Part shown: positions 52,061-62,791 of the stretch, piece by piece
Numbering within the stretch: position 1 is the first letter of the stretch
Layout: each line of letters starts with the position of its first letter
Translations under genes and position numbers: made by a program
Assembly: GCF_021602345.1 (NCBI RefSeq)
Contig: NZ_BQID01000011.1
Location: 62,001-126,000, forward strand
Reading direction: 5' to 3'
DNA from: Pseudomonas pharyngis
GTDB taxonomy: Bacteria > Pseudomonadota > Gammaproteobacteria > Pseudomonadales > Pseudomonadaceae
DNA: 64,000 nt
The notes under the pieces: model-generated
Seen by the model: only the letters and a program-made list of their open reading frames with translations
Told to the model about the DNA's origin: nothing
Database searches by the model: none

Positions 52061-53335
52061 TCAGCGCTTGCCCAGATCCACCTCGAAACGGCAGCCATTA
52101 GGCTCCATCGTGCTCAAAGTGACACTCCAGCCCTGGTTCTCGCAGATGCGTTGAACCAGTGACAGACCCAATCCCAGCCCTTCTCCGCGTTTTTCGTTGC
52201 CGCGCACAAAAGGCTGGAACATCGCCTCGCGCTTTTCCTCGGGAATGCCGACGCCCGAATCCTCGACCACGAATCCGTTGGCATTGAGGGTCAAGCGAAT
52301 GAATCCCTGTTCGGTGTAGTGCAAGGCGTTACGCAACAAGTTGCCCATCACGGCATTGAGCAGTGTCGCGTTGTAACGGGTATCGGGCGGATTGCCCGGT
52401 TCGAAAATCAGCTGCAAGCCCTTGGATTCGATGGGCTCTCGCCAGAGGCACAGCAAACTGTCAGCCACTTGCGAGAGGCTTTGCTGGGGTGCCGCGCCGG
52501 CGTCTTCACGTTGGGCGCGAGCGAGCATCAGGAAGGTCTGTACCAGCTCACGCATCTCTTCACTGGCCCGCGCAATGCGCTGAACCTGAGCCTTGCCGCG
52601 CTGATCGATGCCCGGATTTTCCAGCAGCAGCTCACAAGAGCTGGCCAGCACCATCAACGGCGTACGCAATTCGTGACTGACGTCGCTGGTAAACAAGCGC
52701 TCCCGCGTCAGTGCCTGACGCAATCGCCCAAGTGTCGCGTCGAACGCCACCGCAAGCTCGCCCACCTCGTCCGCCGCGTAGTCGGGCGCCAGCGGAGGTG
52801 CCAGTCCGAGCAACTGATCGCGATGGCGCACCTGACGCGCCAGCCGCACCACCGGGGCCATCACCTTGCGGGCCAGCACCCAGCCGAGGAACACCGCCAG
52901 TGCCAGACTGAGCACGAAGCCCACCAGCACCACGGCGAACAATACGCGCTCGCGCTCTTCGAAATCGCTTTGATCCTGCAGGAGCACATAACGCCGACCA
53001 TCAACGATCTCGACCATTGCGTGATACGACAGCTGCTCGCGAAAGACTTCATGGAAACCTGAATCCAGGTGTCGCAGGTCCTTGGGCAGCTCGAAATCCC
53101 CCGGCCCGCCACTGAAATAAAACAACTGATCCGGTTCTGGTCGATGGCTCCAGTCCGAGACGTTGTCCATCAACAGCAGGCGTTGCAGGTCGCCGCCCAG
53201 CCCGGCGGAAATCAGTTTTTCCTCGACCAGGTGCACGGTCGCGACGATGCCCATGGCAAACGCCCCAGCTACCAGCGCGCTCATCAGCGCAAAGGCGATG
53301 ATGATCCGCTGGGCAAGGCTTTGCTTAAACTCCAT
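52061..53335 (-). CDS. colS: Sensor histidine kinase ColS
   Basis: 424 residues from ATG 53335 (MEFKQSLAQRIII). Two helices (about 11-33 and 132-155) enclose a periplasmic domain of about 95 residues. The residues reported, as I recall, for zinc/iron sensing in P. putida ColS are all present: H35, E38, D57, E96, H105, and the E126-x-x-E129 motif (EERE). HAMP, H-box SDVSHELRTPLMVL, N-box NLLRNALHYTE and G-boxes DSGVGIPEE and GLGLGLSLV follow. It overlaps colR by 11 bp. Confidence 0.93.
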   Translation of the reverse strand: MEFKQSLAQRIIIAFALMSALVAGAFAMGIVATVHLVEEKLISAGLGGDLQRLLLMDNVSDWSHRPEPDQLFYFSGGPGDFELPKDLRHLDSGFHEVFREQLSYHAMVEIVDGRRYVLLQDQSDFEERERVLFAVVLVGFVLSLALAVFLGWVLARKVMAPVVRLARQVRHRDQLLGLAPPLAPDYAADEVGELAVAFDATLGRLRQALTRERLFTSDVSHELRTPLMVLASSCELLLENPGIDQRGKAQVQRIARASEEMRELVQTFLMLARAQREDAGAAPQQSLSQVADSLLCLWREPIESKGLQLIFEPGNPPDTRYNATLLNAVMGNLLRNALHYTEQGFIRLTLNANGFVVEDSGVGIPEEKREAMFQPFVRGNEKRGEGLGLGLSLVQRICENQGWSVTLSTMEPNGCRFEVDLGKR

Positions 53336-54008
53336 CGCGGCCCTCGGCCAAGCGGTAACCCACGCCATGCACGGTGTGCAGCAATGGCTTGGCGAATGGT
53401 TTGTCGATCACCTGGCGCAATTGGTGAACATGGCTGCGCAGGCTGTCGCTGTCCGGGCAGTCATCGCCCCACAGCGCTTCTTCGAGAATTTCCCGACGCA
53501 GGACATGCGGGCTCTTTTGCATCAGCACCGCCAGCAGTTTGAGGCCGACCGGGTTGAGCTTGAGCAATTTGCCTTCGCGGGTCACTTCGAGGGTATCGAG
53601 GTCATAGCTCAGATCTCCGACCTGCAGGGCACGACGGCCGCCGCCTTGGGTGCGGCGCATCACAGCTTCGACCCGGGCCGCCAGTTCCGACAGCGCAAAC
53701 GGCTTGACCAGATAATCGTCGGCACCGGACTTGAAGCCCTGCAAGCGGTCATCGAGCTGATCGCGGGCGGTGAGCATGATCACCGGCGTATCACGACGGG
53801 CGTCTTCGCGCAGGCGCTTGCACAGGGTGTAGCCGTCGATCCCCGGCAGCATGATGTCGAGCACGATCAGGTCGTAATGCTCGGTGGCGGCCAGATGCAG
53901 CCCCGACAGACCGTCCTGGGCGCAATCGACGGTGTAGCCTTTGAGCCCCAGGTAATCGGCCAGATTGGCCAGGATATCGCGGTTGTCTTCGACCAATAGA
54001 ATTCGCAT
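53325..54008 (-). CDS. colR: Response regulator ColR
   Basis: 227 residues, OmpR/PhoB family. Receiver: LLVEDN, phospho-Asp in LIVLDIMLPGIDG, Lys in YLVKPFAL. C-terminal winged helix (LRREILEEALWGDDCPDSDS; TVHGVGYRLAEG). It responds to excess zinc or iron through ColS and protects the cell envelope. ATG 54008 (MRILLVEDN) is preferred over 54014. It lies upstream of colS and divergent from the sulfatase-type gene at 54212. Confidence 0.93.
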   Translation of the reverse strand: MRILLVEDNRDILANLADYLGLKGYTVDCAQDGLSGLHLAATEHYDLIVLDIMLPGIDGYTLCKRLREDARRDTPVIMLTARDQLDDRLQGFKSGADDYLVKPFALSELAARVEAVMRRTQGGGRRALQVGDLSYDLDTLEVTREGKLLKLNPVGLKLLAVLMQKSPHVLRREILEEALWGDDCPDSDSLRSHVHQLRQVIDKPFAKPLLHTVHGVGYRLAEGRDGV

Positions 54009-54125
54009 GGGCACCTCCTCCGTACACGGTAGCGGCCGTCTTGGCCCGCGCAGCTTACGGCCATCGCCGACTCACGGCTAGGGCGGCAAGCAGCACAAAT
54101 CCAGTCTTTCAACCAAATTCATTCG

Positions 54126-54141
54126 TTAACAAGTTTTTCAC
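54126..54141 (+). promoter_or_regulatory. Candidate ColR box of the sulfatase/PAP2 unit
   Basis: TTAACAAGTTTTTCAC, 15 of 16 matches to YYNASNNYTTTTTCAC (G at the eighth position, as in the 13078 box). It ends 71 nt before ATG 54212. Confidence 0.65.
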
Positions 54142-54211
54142 TATCGGTTCACAACCTGACTACAGTGACAACGCGAGACTCTCGCGCCATTAGATATAAG
54201 GAATGTAGACA

Positions 54212-56161
54212 ATGGACTTCTTCAAGACGGCGCCTGTGCGCTTTCTGCTGCTGGTCACCGGCGCCTGGCTGGTGGTGTTTCTCCTGACCCGAACCGTGCT
54301 GTTGCTGACTCATCTGGATGAGGCCGGCGGCGTCGCGCTTTCCATGTTCGGCATCGGCTTGCTGTATGACCTGGGCTTTCTCGCCTATGCCGCGCTGCCG
54401 ATGGGCCTGTATTTACTGCTGTGTCCGCCGGCCTTGTGGCGCCGGCGCGGTCATCGCTGGTTCCTTCAGGGACTGTTGACCGTCAGTCTGTTCGCCATGC
54501 TGTTCACCTCCGTGGCCGAATGGCTGTTCTGGGACGAGTTCGGTGTGCGCTTCAACTTCATCGCCGTCGACTATCTGGTGTACTCCGATGAAGTCTTGAA
54601 TAACGTGCTGGAGTCCTACCCGATCGGCACGTTGCTGAGCATTCTTGCGCTGCTCGCCGTGGCATTGAGTTTCGTGTTGCGCAAACCTTTCAACGCGGCG
54701 CTGGACGCCCCGTTGCCGCCACTGCGCGGTCGCCTGCTCAATGCCCTCGGTCTGTTGGTGGTGGCGGGACTGAGCCTGCAACTGCTCAGTCAGGACGCGC
54801 CGCGCGCTCAGGGCGGCAACGCCTATCAGAATGAACTGGCGAGCAATGGCCCGTATCAGTTCTTCGCCGCGTTCCGTAACAACGAACTGGACTATGGCCA
54901 GTTCTACAGCAGTCTGTCGCCGGAAAAAGTCGCCGGCCAGATACGTGCTGAATTGAGCGAACCCAACGCGCGCTTCATCGGCCAGGATCCACAGGACATC
55001 CGCCGGGTGATCGACAACCCGGGCACTGTGCGAAAACCGAACATCGTGCTGGTCACCATCGAAAGCCTGAGTGCCAAGTACCTGGGCAGCAACGGCGATG
55101 AGCGCAACCTGACACCGAATCTGGATGCCTTGCGCAAGCAGAGCCTGTACTTCAACAATTTCTACGCCACCGGCACCCGCACTGATCGGGGCCTGGAAGC
55201 CATCACGCTGGCCATTCCGCCGACGCCCGGCCGTTCGATCGTCAAGCGCATCGGCCGCGAAAGCGGCTTCGCCAGCCTCGGCCAGCAGCTCAGCGCCGTC
55301 GGCTACGACAGCGTGTTCGTCTACGGCGGACGCGGTTATTTCGACAACATGAACGCGTTCTTCAGCGGCAACGGCTACCGCGTCGTCGATCAGAGCAGCG
55401 TCGATGAATCGGAAATTCACTTCAAGAATGCCTGGGGCATGGCCGACGAGGATCTGTACAAGCAGACCCTGAAGCTGGCCGATGCCGATTACGCCAGGCA
55501 GCAGCCTTTCCTGTTGCAACTGATGACCACCTCCAACCACCGCCCTTACACCTATCCGGACAATCGGATCGACATCAAGTCCGGCAACGGTCGCGATGGC
55601 GCGGTGAAATACACCGACTACGCCATCGGCCAGTTCCTGGAGCAGGCGCGACAGAAACCGTGGTTCGACAATACGATCTTCATCTTTGTAGCCGATCACA
55701 CCGCCGGCAGCGCGGGCAAGGAAGACTTGCCGATCAGCAACTACCAGATCCCGCTGTTCATCTATGCACCGAAGCTGATCGAACCACGGGAAAACGCGCA
55801 ACTGGCCAGCCAGATCGATCTAGCGCCAACCCTGCTGGGGTTGCTGAACCTGGATTACCAATCGACGTTCTTCGGTCGCAACCTGCTGCAGGACAACCCG
55901 CTGCCACCGCGAGTCGTGGTCGGCAACTATCAACATCTGGGACTGTTCGACGGGAAGGATCTGGCGATTCTCAGCCCGCGCCAGGGCCTGCGCCGGCATG
56001 ACGATGCGCTGACCGAAAGTCGCGAGTCCAGGGCCGGCAGCGACGACCCGCTGATCAGCCGCGCCATCACCTATTACCAAACGGCCAGTTATGGCTTCAA
56101 GCAACAGCTGCTTGGCTGGAAAGCGCCCAGGGAGGGCGCCGAGCAAGTCAGCGAACGTTAA
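54212..56161 (+). CDS. LTA synthase-like membrane sulfatase/phosphoglycerol transferase
   Basis: 649 residues. Five hydrophobic helices (residues about 8-175) anchor a large periplasmic alkaline-phosphatase/sulfatase-type domain. Catalytic features: metal Glu in NIVLVTIESLSAKYLG, the nucleophile Thr region FYATGTRTDRGLEAI, and metal ligands in FIFVADHTAGSAG. The family includes LtaS, OpgB and lipid A phosphoethanolamine transferase relatives. In a Gram-negative it may transfer phosphoglycerol or similar head groups to envelope glycans. Start ATG 54212 follows TAAGGAATGTAGACA. A ColR-like box upstream and the PAP2 gene 51 nt downstream suggest an envelope-modification operon. Confidence 0.82.
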   Translation: MDFFKTAPVRFLLLVTGAWLVVFLLTRTVLLLTHLDEAGGVALSMFGIGLLYDLGFLAYAALPMGLYLLLCPPALWRRRGHRWFLQGLLTVSLFAMLFTSVAEWLFWDEFGVRFNFIAVDYLVYSDEVLNNVLESYPIGTLLSILALLAVALSFVLRKPFNAALDAPLPPLRGRLLNALGLLVVAGLSLQLLSQDAPRAQGGNAYQNELASNGPYQFFAAFRNNELDYGQFYSSLSPEKVAGQIRAELSEPNARFIGQDPQDIRRVIDNPGTVRKPNIVLVTIESLSAKYLGSNGDERNLTPNLDALRKQSLYFNNFYATGTRTDRGLEAITLAIPPTPGRSIVKRIGRESGFASLGQQLSAVGYDSVFVYGGRGYFDNMNAFFSGNGYRVVDQSSVDESEIHFKNAWGMADEDLYKQTLKLADADYARQQPFLLQLMTTSNHRPYTYPDNRIDIKSGNGRDGAVKYTDYAIGQFLEQARQKPWFDNTIFIFVADHTAGSAGKEDLPISNYQIPLFIYAPKLIEPRENAQLASQIDLAPTLLGLLNLDYQSTFFGRNLLQDNPLPPRVVVGNYQHLGLFDGKDLAILSPRQGLRRHDDALTESRESRAGSDDPLISRAITYYQTASYGFKQQLLGWKAPREGAEQVSER

Positions 56162-56212
56162 TCGAAGCGCCCCGGGCTGATGCCCCGGGGCGTTTCCCGC
56201 TCTGGATATGTC

Positions 56213-56956
56213 ATGTCATCAAGCGTTGTACGCCCTGCCCCTCGCCCACTGAATTTCTGGTTGTGCCTGGGGATTCCCGCCGTGGCGGCCGTCATTCTGG
56301 TGTTGCTGGAGCTGACCGATCTGGACATGGATCTGGCCCGGCTTTTCTATGACCCGGCTGCCGGTGACTTCATTGGCCGTCACAGCTACTTCCTGGAAAA
56401 CATCCTCCACGACCGCGCCAAACAAGTGGTGATCGCCTTTTCGGTGTTTGCTATCCTCGGGTTCATCGGCGCGTTTTTTATCGAGCGGCTCAAACCGTTC
56501 AAGCGTGAGCTGGGCTGCCTGGTGTTGTCGCTGGGTCTGGCCACCTCTTTCGTCACGCCGGTGAAAGCGGTGACAGCGGTGCAATGCCCCTGGAGTCTCG
56601 AACAATTCGGCGGCCACGAAACCTACAGCAAACTGCTGGAGCATCGCCCGCCTACCGACAAGCCCGGTCGTTGCTGGCCGGGTGGTCATGCGGCTACAGG
56701 TTTTACCTTGTTTGCGCTGTTCTTCGTGCTGCGTGACCGTCGCCCGCGGCTGGCCCGTCAGGCGTTCATCTTTGCCTTTGCACTGGGGTCGGTGTTTTCG
56801 ATCAGCCGGATGATGCAGGGCGCGCACTTCTTTTCTCATAACGTTTGGACGGCGATCTTCTGCTGGCTGATCTGTCTGGGCTCGTATTACTGGATTCTGT
56901 ATCGCCCGGCAGCCAAGACCCCGGCCACGACTCTGGTACAACCGGCCAACGCCTGA
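56213..56956 (+). CDS. PAP2-family membrane phosphatase
   Basis: 247 residues with about six helices. The phosphatase triad is recognisable though varied: KAVTAVQCPWSL (region of KxxxxxxRP), PGGHAATGF (PSGH box, Ser replaced by Gly) and SRMMQGAHFFSHNVW (SRxxxxxHxxxD box, final Asp replaced by Asn). Members such as LpxE and PgpB remove phosphate from lipid A or undecaprenyl pyrophosphate. The replaced residues are seen in several Kdo/lipid A-type PAP2 proteins, so activity is possible. ATG 56213 (MSSSVVRP). It is probably co-transcribed with the sulfatase-type gene. Confidence 0.82.
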   Translation: MSSSVVRPAPRPLNFWLCLGIPAVAAVILVLLELTDLDMDLARLFYDPAAGDFIGRHSYFLENILHDRAKQVVIAFSVFAILGFIGAFFIERLKPFKRELGCLVLSLGLATSFVTPVKAVTAVQCPWSLEQFGGHETYSKLLEHRPPTDKPGRCWPGGHAATGFTLFALFFVLRDRRPRLARQAFIFAFALGSVFSISRMMQGAHFFSHNVWTAIFCWLICLGSYYWILYRPAAKTPATTLVQPANA

Positions 56957-56974
56957 ACCCTGAAACGCGGGCAA

Positions 56975-57011
56975 TAAAAAACCCCGTCTGCTCTCGCAGA
57001 CGGGGTTTTTC
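56975..57011. terminator. Bidirectional terminator between PAP2 and groEL
   Basis: AAAAAACCCCGTCTGC-TCTC-GCAGACGGGGTTTTT, a 10-bp stem with A- and T-runs; it serves both convergent genes. Confidence 0.93.
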
Positions 57012-57031
57012 GTTACAGGAGTAAGGCTGGC

Positions 57032-58690
<1,659 letters not shown>

Positions 58691-58727
58691 TTAAATACTT
58701 TGTAGTAGCGGGAAAATGAGCGGGGTA

Positions 58728-59021
58728 TCAGCCTTCCAGTACAGCGAGAATCTCGTTCTCAGCCATTACCAGCAGGTCTTCGCCGTCGACTTTCACAGTG
58801 TTGCTGCCGGAGTAAGGACCGAACACAACCTTGTCGCCGACTTTAACGGCCAGCGCACGCACTTCACCGTTTTCCAGAGTCTTGCCTGGACCTGCAGCGA
58901 CGATCACACCGTGGTTGGCCTTTTCAGCAGCCGAACCTGGCAGGACGATACCGCCAGCGGTTTTCTTTTCTTCTTCGCTGCGACGGATGACGACGCGGTC
59001 ATGCAGAGGACGAAGCTTCAT
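58728..59021 (-). CDS. groES: Co-chaperonin GroES (Hsp10)
   Basis: 97 residues, the standard length. It starts [20 protein letters not shown]; the mobile loop region [18 protein letters not shown] is complete, as is the C-terminal [13 protein letters not shown] 59021 follows TAGGAGAGATCGACA. First gene of the heat-shock operon, preceded by a sigma-32-type promoter. Confidence 0.98.
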   Translation of the reverse strand: MKLRPLHDRVVIRRSEEEKKTAGGIVLPGSAAEKANHGVIVAAGPGKTLENGEVRALAVKVGDKVVFGPYSGSNTVKVDGEDLLVMAENEILAVLEG

Positions 59022-59164
59022 TGTCGATCTCTCCTAATTGTGGTTTTCATCGGCCGGTGTAGTCCCGGCGGGTTTAACGAATCCGGCCTGCGCCGGTTGC
59101 GGCTCGTCGAGCGAACCGCGGAAGTCTGTCCGACTCAAAATGTCGGAAACCTTTCGGTGACCGA

Positions 59165-59197
59165 TACATAAGGGCGCATAAGCTTATTACAAGGGCT
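59165..59197 (-). promoter_or_regulatory. Sigma-32-type promoter of groESL
   Basis: On the minus strand CCCTTGTA, a spacer of 13 nt, then CCCTTATGTA, close to the RpoH consensus CTTGAA-N13/14-CCCCAT-TA. It lies about 145 nt before the groES start, in a gap with no other gene. No CIRCE repeat is visible. Confidence 0.65.
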
Positions 59198-59245
59198 GGG
59201 GACAAAAAATTTTCATGCGGCTGCATGAATTCGTGCCATAAACGA

Positions 59246-59269
59246 ACACGGCACCCGAAGGTGCCGTGT
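59246..59269 (-). terminator. Terminator after fxsA
   Basis: ACACGGCACC-CGAA-GGTGCCGTGT: a perfect 10-bp stem with a tetraloop. On the minus strand it is followed by TCGTTTAT. Confidence 0.75.
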
Positions 59270-59280
59270 CGATGCAGAAT

Positions 59281-59760
59281 TTACTTGCTGTCGCGGTGTT
59301 CGAACTCGCCTTCGATCACATCGCCTTCACGGCCAAGAGGCTGGCGCGGCGCGGGACCGCCGCGAGGTTGCAGGTCATCGGCGAAAGCTCGCTGGCGCAT
59401 GGCCTGCTCTTCAGCGCGCTGGCGCATTTTGTTGGCGACCAGCCGACGACTGAACGGCAACAGCAGCACCAGACCGACCACGTCGCTGATGAAGCCTGGC
59501 AGGATCAACAGGCCACCGGCCAGGGCCAGCATCAGGCCTTCGAGCATGGTTTGCGCAGGCAGTTCGCCGCGGTTCAGGCTTTCACGGGCACGCAGTGCAG
59601 TAGCCAGCCCGGCGACGCGCAGCACGAACACGCCGAACATCGAGCCGAGAATGATCAGCAGCAGGGCCGGGAAAAATCCGATCGAACCTGCCACTTTGAC
59701 GAATACGAACAGCTCCAACACCGGGAACAGCAGAAAGAGCAACAAAAAAGGGCGCATCAA
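59281..59760 (-). CDS. fxsA: FxsA-family membrane protein
   Basis: 159 residues. Hydrophobic N-terminus (MMRPFLLLFLLFPVLELFVF), then the FxsA core LLLIILGSMFGVFVLRVAG and a second hydrophobic pair AGGLLILPGFISDVVGLVLL before FSRRLV and a polar tail. E. coli FxsA influences phage T7 exclusion by F plasmids; its normal role is unclear. The position next to groESL is conserved among Pseudomonas (PA4387). Confidence 0.9.
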   Translation of the reverse strand: MMRPFLLLFLLFPVLELFVFVKVAGSIGFFPALLLIILGSMFGVFVLRVAGLATALRARESLNRGELPAQTMLEGLMLALAGGLLILPGFISDVVGLVLLLPFSRRLVANKMRQRAEEQAMRQRAFADDLQPRGGPAPRQPLGREGDVIEGEFEHRDSK

Positions 59761-59822
59761 AGTTTCCTCAACGCAAGAAATGCCTTGCAGTAAGCCTTAG
59801 ATGACGTCGCCCTTTCGTGAAT

Positions 59823-60554
59823 TCAAGCGTCGGCCAGCGCATTTTTTGGCCAGACCTCGGCGCGAGCCAGAGAAACCAAGGCCTCGCGCACTTGTATCGG
59901 CGTATGACAGGGCGCTTGAAACGGCAGCCAGTACAGCGCTTGACCGATGCGCAGGTGCATGCCTTCGGAGTCGATCCCGGCCATTTGTGCGGGAACGGTT
60001 TTCGGCAGCCCGGCGAGGTCCACGTAATGGGCGATGGCCTTGGCGTGGTCGCTGTTCATGTGCTCGACCATGCTGATTTCGGCCTTGCCGGCGAACGGGT
60101 TGGCCAGTGTCAGTTGGTCGACCCAATGGATCGCACCAAAGCCGCCTATATAGCGGTGGCGTACCGGCTTGAGCACCCAGAAATCGAAGTCGTGGGCCTT
60201 GTGGTAATTCTGCGAATCGGGAAAGTAGCGGTAGTAACGCTCGGCGGCGGCTTCGATGGCGGCCGCGTCTTCGAGTTTTTCCGCCTCGGCCAGATAGGTC
60301 AGGCGACCAACGGCTTGCACATCGTCAGCCTCGCGCTCGCCCACCAGCAGCGAACATTTCGGATCTTTCTGCAGATTGTGAGTGTGCTGGGCGATGCGGC
60401 TGATCAGGATCAGCGGCCGGCCCTGGTCGTCCAGGCAGTAGGGAACCACAGAGCCGAACGGAAAACCGGGCATCGATCTGGAGTGGGTCGACAGCACGCC
60501 ACGGTATTCCTTGAGAAGCAATTCTCGGGCATTCTTAGCCGCTTCAACGCTCAA
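59823..60554 (-). CDS. HugZ-type pyridoxamine-phosphate-oxidase-like protein
   Basis: 243 residues. The N-terminal split barrel (GVLSTHSRSMPGFPFGSVVP; RPLILISRIAQHTHNLQKDP; CSLLVGE) is fused to a C-terminal DUF2470 domain with MVEHMNSDHAKAIAHYV. HugZ and related proteins bind haem and may degrade it; others bind FMN. His residues in EHMNSDHA may contact haem. ATG 60554 (MSVEAAKNARELLL). Separate unit upstream of fxsA; 160 bp from the divergent SDR gene. Confidence 0.83.
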   Translation of the reverse strand: MSVEAAKNARELLLKEYRGVLSTHSRSMPGFPFGSVVPYCLDDQGRPLILISRIAQHTHNLQKDPKCSLLVGEREADDVQAVGRLTYLAEAEKLEDAAAIEAAAERYYRYFPDSQNYHKAHDFDFWVLKPVRHRYIGGFGAIHWVDQLTLANPFAGKAEISMVEHMNSDHAKAIAHYVDLAGLPKTVPAQMAGIDSEGMHLRIGQALYWLPFQAPCHTPIQVREALVSLARAEVWPKNALADA

Positions 60555-60714
60555 TTTATGACTCCTTAAATAGAATCCGTCGACAAAACGGACAGGCGCA
60601 TGGGTTTTGTCCCACTCGCCATCGGGCAGTTCTCATGTGCAACAGGCTGCTGGCCGGTGCAGATCGAGAGGCTACCTGTAAGGACCACTCTGACCTGCTC
60701 TCGGGGGCATGCGA

Positions 60715-61473
60715 ATGCAACTCAACGACAAAGTAATCATTATCACTGGCGGTTGCCAAGGCTTGGGCCGCTCGATGGCCGAGTATTTCGCGGGCAAGGG
60801 CGCGAAGCTGGCGCTGGTCGACTTGAACCAGGAAAAACTCGACGACGCGGTCGCGGCCTGCAAGGCCAAGGGTGTCGAGGCGCGCAGCTATCTGTGCAAC
60901 GTCGCCAACGAAGAGCAGGTGACGCACATGGTTGCCCAGGTCGCCGAAGACTTCGGCGCGATCCACGGCCTGATCAACAACGCCGGGATCCTGCGCGACG
61001 GCCTGCTGCTCAAGGTCAAGGACGGCGAGATGACCAAGATGAGCCTGGCCCAATGGCAGGCGGTGATCGACGTCAACCTGACCGGCGTGTTCCTCTGCAC
61101 CCGTGAAGTGGCGGCGAAAATGGTCGAGCTGAAGAACAGCGGCGCGATCATCAACATCTCGTCGATCTCCCGCGCGGGCAACGTTGGCCAGACCAACTAC
61201 TCCGCCGCCAAGGCCGGCGTCGCTGCGGCAACCGTGACCTGGGCCAAGGAACTGGCGCGCTACGGCATTCGCGTGGCCGGTATCGCGCCGGGCTTCATCG
61301 AAACCGAGATGACCCTGGGCATGAAACCCGAAGCGCTGGAGAAAATGACCTCGGGCATTCCGCTCAAGCGCATGGGCAAACCGGAAGAGATCGCCCATTC
61401 GGCGGCGTACATCTTCGAGAACGACTACTACACCGGCCGGATTCTGGAGATGGACGGCGGGTTGCGCATCTGA
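60715..61473 (+). CDS. Short-chain dehydrogenase/reductase, FabG-like
   Basis: 252 residues from ATG 60715 ([20 protein letters not shown]), with GGGGG 7 nt upstream; 60709 is also possible. Classical SDR motifs: TGGxxGxG cofactor site, NNAG ([12 protein letters not shown]), catalytic Ser in INISSIS, and Y-x-x-x-K in [10 protein letters not shown]. The C-terminal box [11 protein letters not shown] and end [11 protein letters not shown] fit 3-oxoacyl-ACP reductase-like enzymes. It corresponds to PA4389 by order. Natural substrate unknown. A strong terminator follows. Confidence 0.88.
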   Translation: MQLNDKVIIITGGCQGLGRSMAEYFAGKGAKLALVDLNQEKLDDAVAACKAKGVEARSYLCNVANEEQVTHMVAQVAEDFGAIHGLINNAGILRDGLLLKVKDGEMTKMSLAQWQAVIDVNLTGVFLCTREVAAKMVELKNSGAIINISSISRAGNVGQTNYSAAKAGVAAATVTWAKELARYGIRVAGIAPGFIETEMTLGMKPEALEKMTSGIPLKRMGKPEEIAHSAAYIFENDYYTGRILEMDGGLRI

Positions 61474-61488
61474 CCTCTGTCGCGCAAT

Positions 61489-61525
61489 GAAAAACGCCCC
61501 GGTGCACAGGCACCGGGGCGTTTTT
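61489..61525. terminator. Bidirectional terminator between SDR and apbC
   Basis: AAAACGCCCCGGTG-CACAGG-CACCGGGGCGTTTTT: a 10-bp G/C stem with A- and T-runs. Confidence 0.93.
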
Positions 61526-61541
61526 GTTTAAACCACAGCCA

Positions 61542-62636
61542 TCAATCGTCGCTGATGGTGATGTTCGGCATTGCCGGCGACGCCGCTTCCTGCAGCACGA
61601 TCCGCGCGCCGACGTGGCGGGCCAGTTCCTGATAGACCATGGCGATCTGGCTGTCCGGCTCGGAGATCACCGTCGGCTTGCCGCCGTCGGCCTGCTCGCG
61701 GATCAGCATCGACAGCGGCAACGAGGCCAGCAGCTCGACGCCGAACTGGGTCGCCAGCTTCTCGCCACCGCCCTCACCGAACAGATGCTCGGCATGCCCG
61801 CAGTTCGAGCAGATGTGCACGGCCATGTTTTCCACCACGCCCAGCACCGGAATGTTGACCTTGCGGAACATCTCCACGCCTTTGCGTGCGTCGAGCAGCG
61901 CCAGATCCTGCGGCGTGGTGACGATCACGGCGCCAGCCACCGGGACTTTCTGCGCCAGGGTCAGCTGGATATCGCCGGTGCCTGGCGGCATGTCGATCAC
62001 CAGATAATCCAGGTCGCCCCACGCGGTTTGCGTGACCAGTTGCAGCAGCGCGCCGGAGACCATCGGCCCGCGCCAGACCATCGGCGTGTTGTCATCGGTC
62101 AGGAAGGCCATCGACATGACTTCCACGCCATGGGCCTGCAGCGGCACGAACCACTTCTGATCCTTGACCTGCGGGCGGGTGCCCTCGGGAATGCCGAACA
62201 TGATGCCCTGGCTCGGGCCGTAGATATCAGCGTCGAGAATCCCGACCTTCGCGCCCTCACGGGCCAGCGCCAGTGCCAGGTTGGCGGCGGTGGTGGATTT
62301 GCCCACCCCGCCCTTGCCCGACGCAACGGCGACCACGTTCTTGACATTGGCCAGCCCGGGAATCTGCGCCTGGGCCTTGTGCGCGGCGATCACGCTGTTG
62401 ACCTCGACCTTCGCAGTCACCACGCCGTCGAGGTTTTCGATGGCCAGTTGCAGCAATTGCGCCCAGCCGCTCTTGAACAGACCGGCGGCATAGCCGATTT
62501 CCAGCTGCACGCTGACGCGATCGCCGGTGATTTCGATGTTGCGCACGCAACCGGCGCTGACCGGATCCTGGTTCAGGTAAGGGTCGGTGTATTGGCTGAG
62601 GACGGCTTCCACCGCTGCGCGAGTGACGGCACTCAT
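61542..62636 (-). CDS. apbC: Iron-sulfur cluster carrier ATPase ApbC/Mrp
   Basis: 364 residues. An N-terminal MIP18-like domain ([20 protein letters not shown]) is followed by a P-loop ATPase with deviant Walker [28 protein letters not shown], and the cluster-binding Cys pair in [11 protein letters not shown]. It carries Fe-S clusters to target enzymes. ATG 62636 ([15 protein letters not shown]) is preferred over 62654. Divergent from metG, a pairing conserved in Pseudomonas. Confidence 0.93.
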   Translation of the reverse strand: MSAVTRAAVEAVLSQYTDPYLNQDPVSAGCVRNIEITGDRVSVQLEIGYAAGLFKSGWAQLLQLAIENLDGVVTAKVEVNSVIAAHKAQAQIPGLANVKNVVAVASGKGGVGKSTTAANLALALAREGAKVGILDADIYGPSQGIMFGIPEGTRPQVKDQKWFVPLQAHGVEVMSMAFLTDDNTPMVWRGPMVSGALLQLVTQTAWGDLDYLVIDMPPGTGDIQLTLAQKVPVAGAVIVTTPQDLALLDARKGVEMFRKVNIPVLGVVENMAVHICSNCGHAEHLFGEGGGEKLATQFGVELLASLPLSMLIREQADGGKPTVISEPDSQIAMVYQELARHVGARIVLQEAASPAMPNITISDD

Positions 62637-62791
62637 GGGCAACTCCGATAACAAGACTGGGAAAAGATGGCGGGTATCCTACCCCTTCTGTCCTCCGGAC
62701 GGCATGCCCGGCAACGATTTGCAGAGGTGAAATATCTTTCCCGGCGCTTTATAGTGGCCGACCTCCGTTTCATCAAGTAGCGAAGCCCCAC

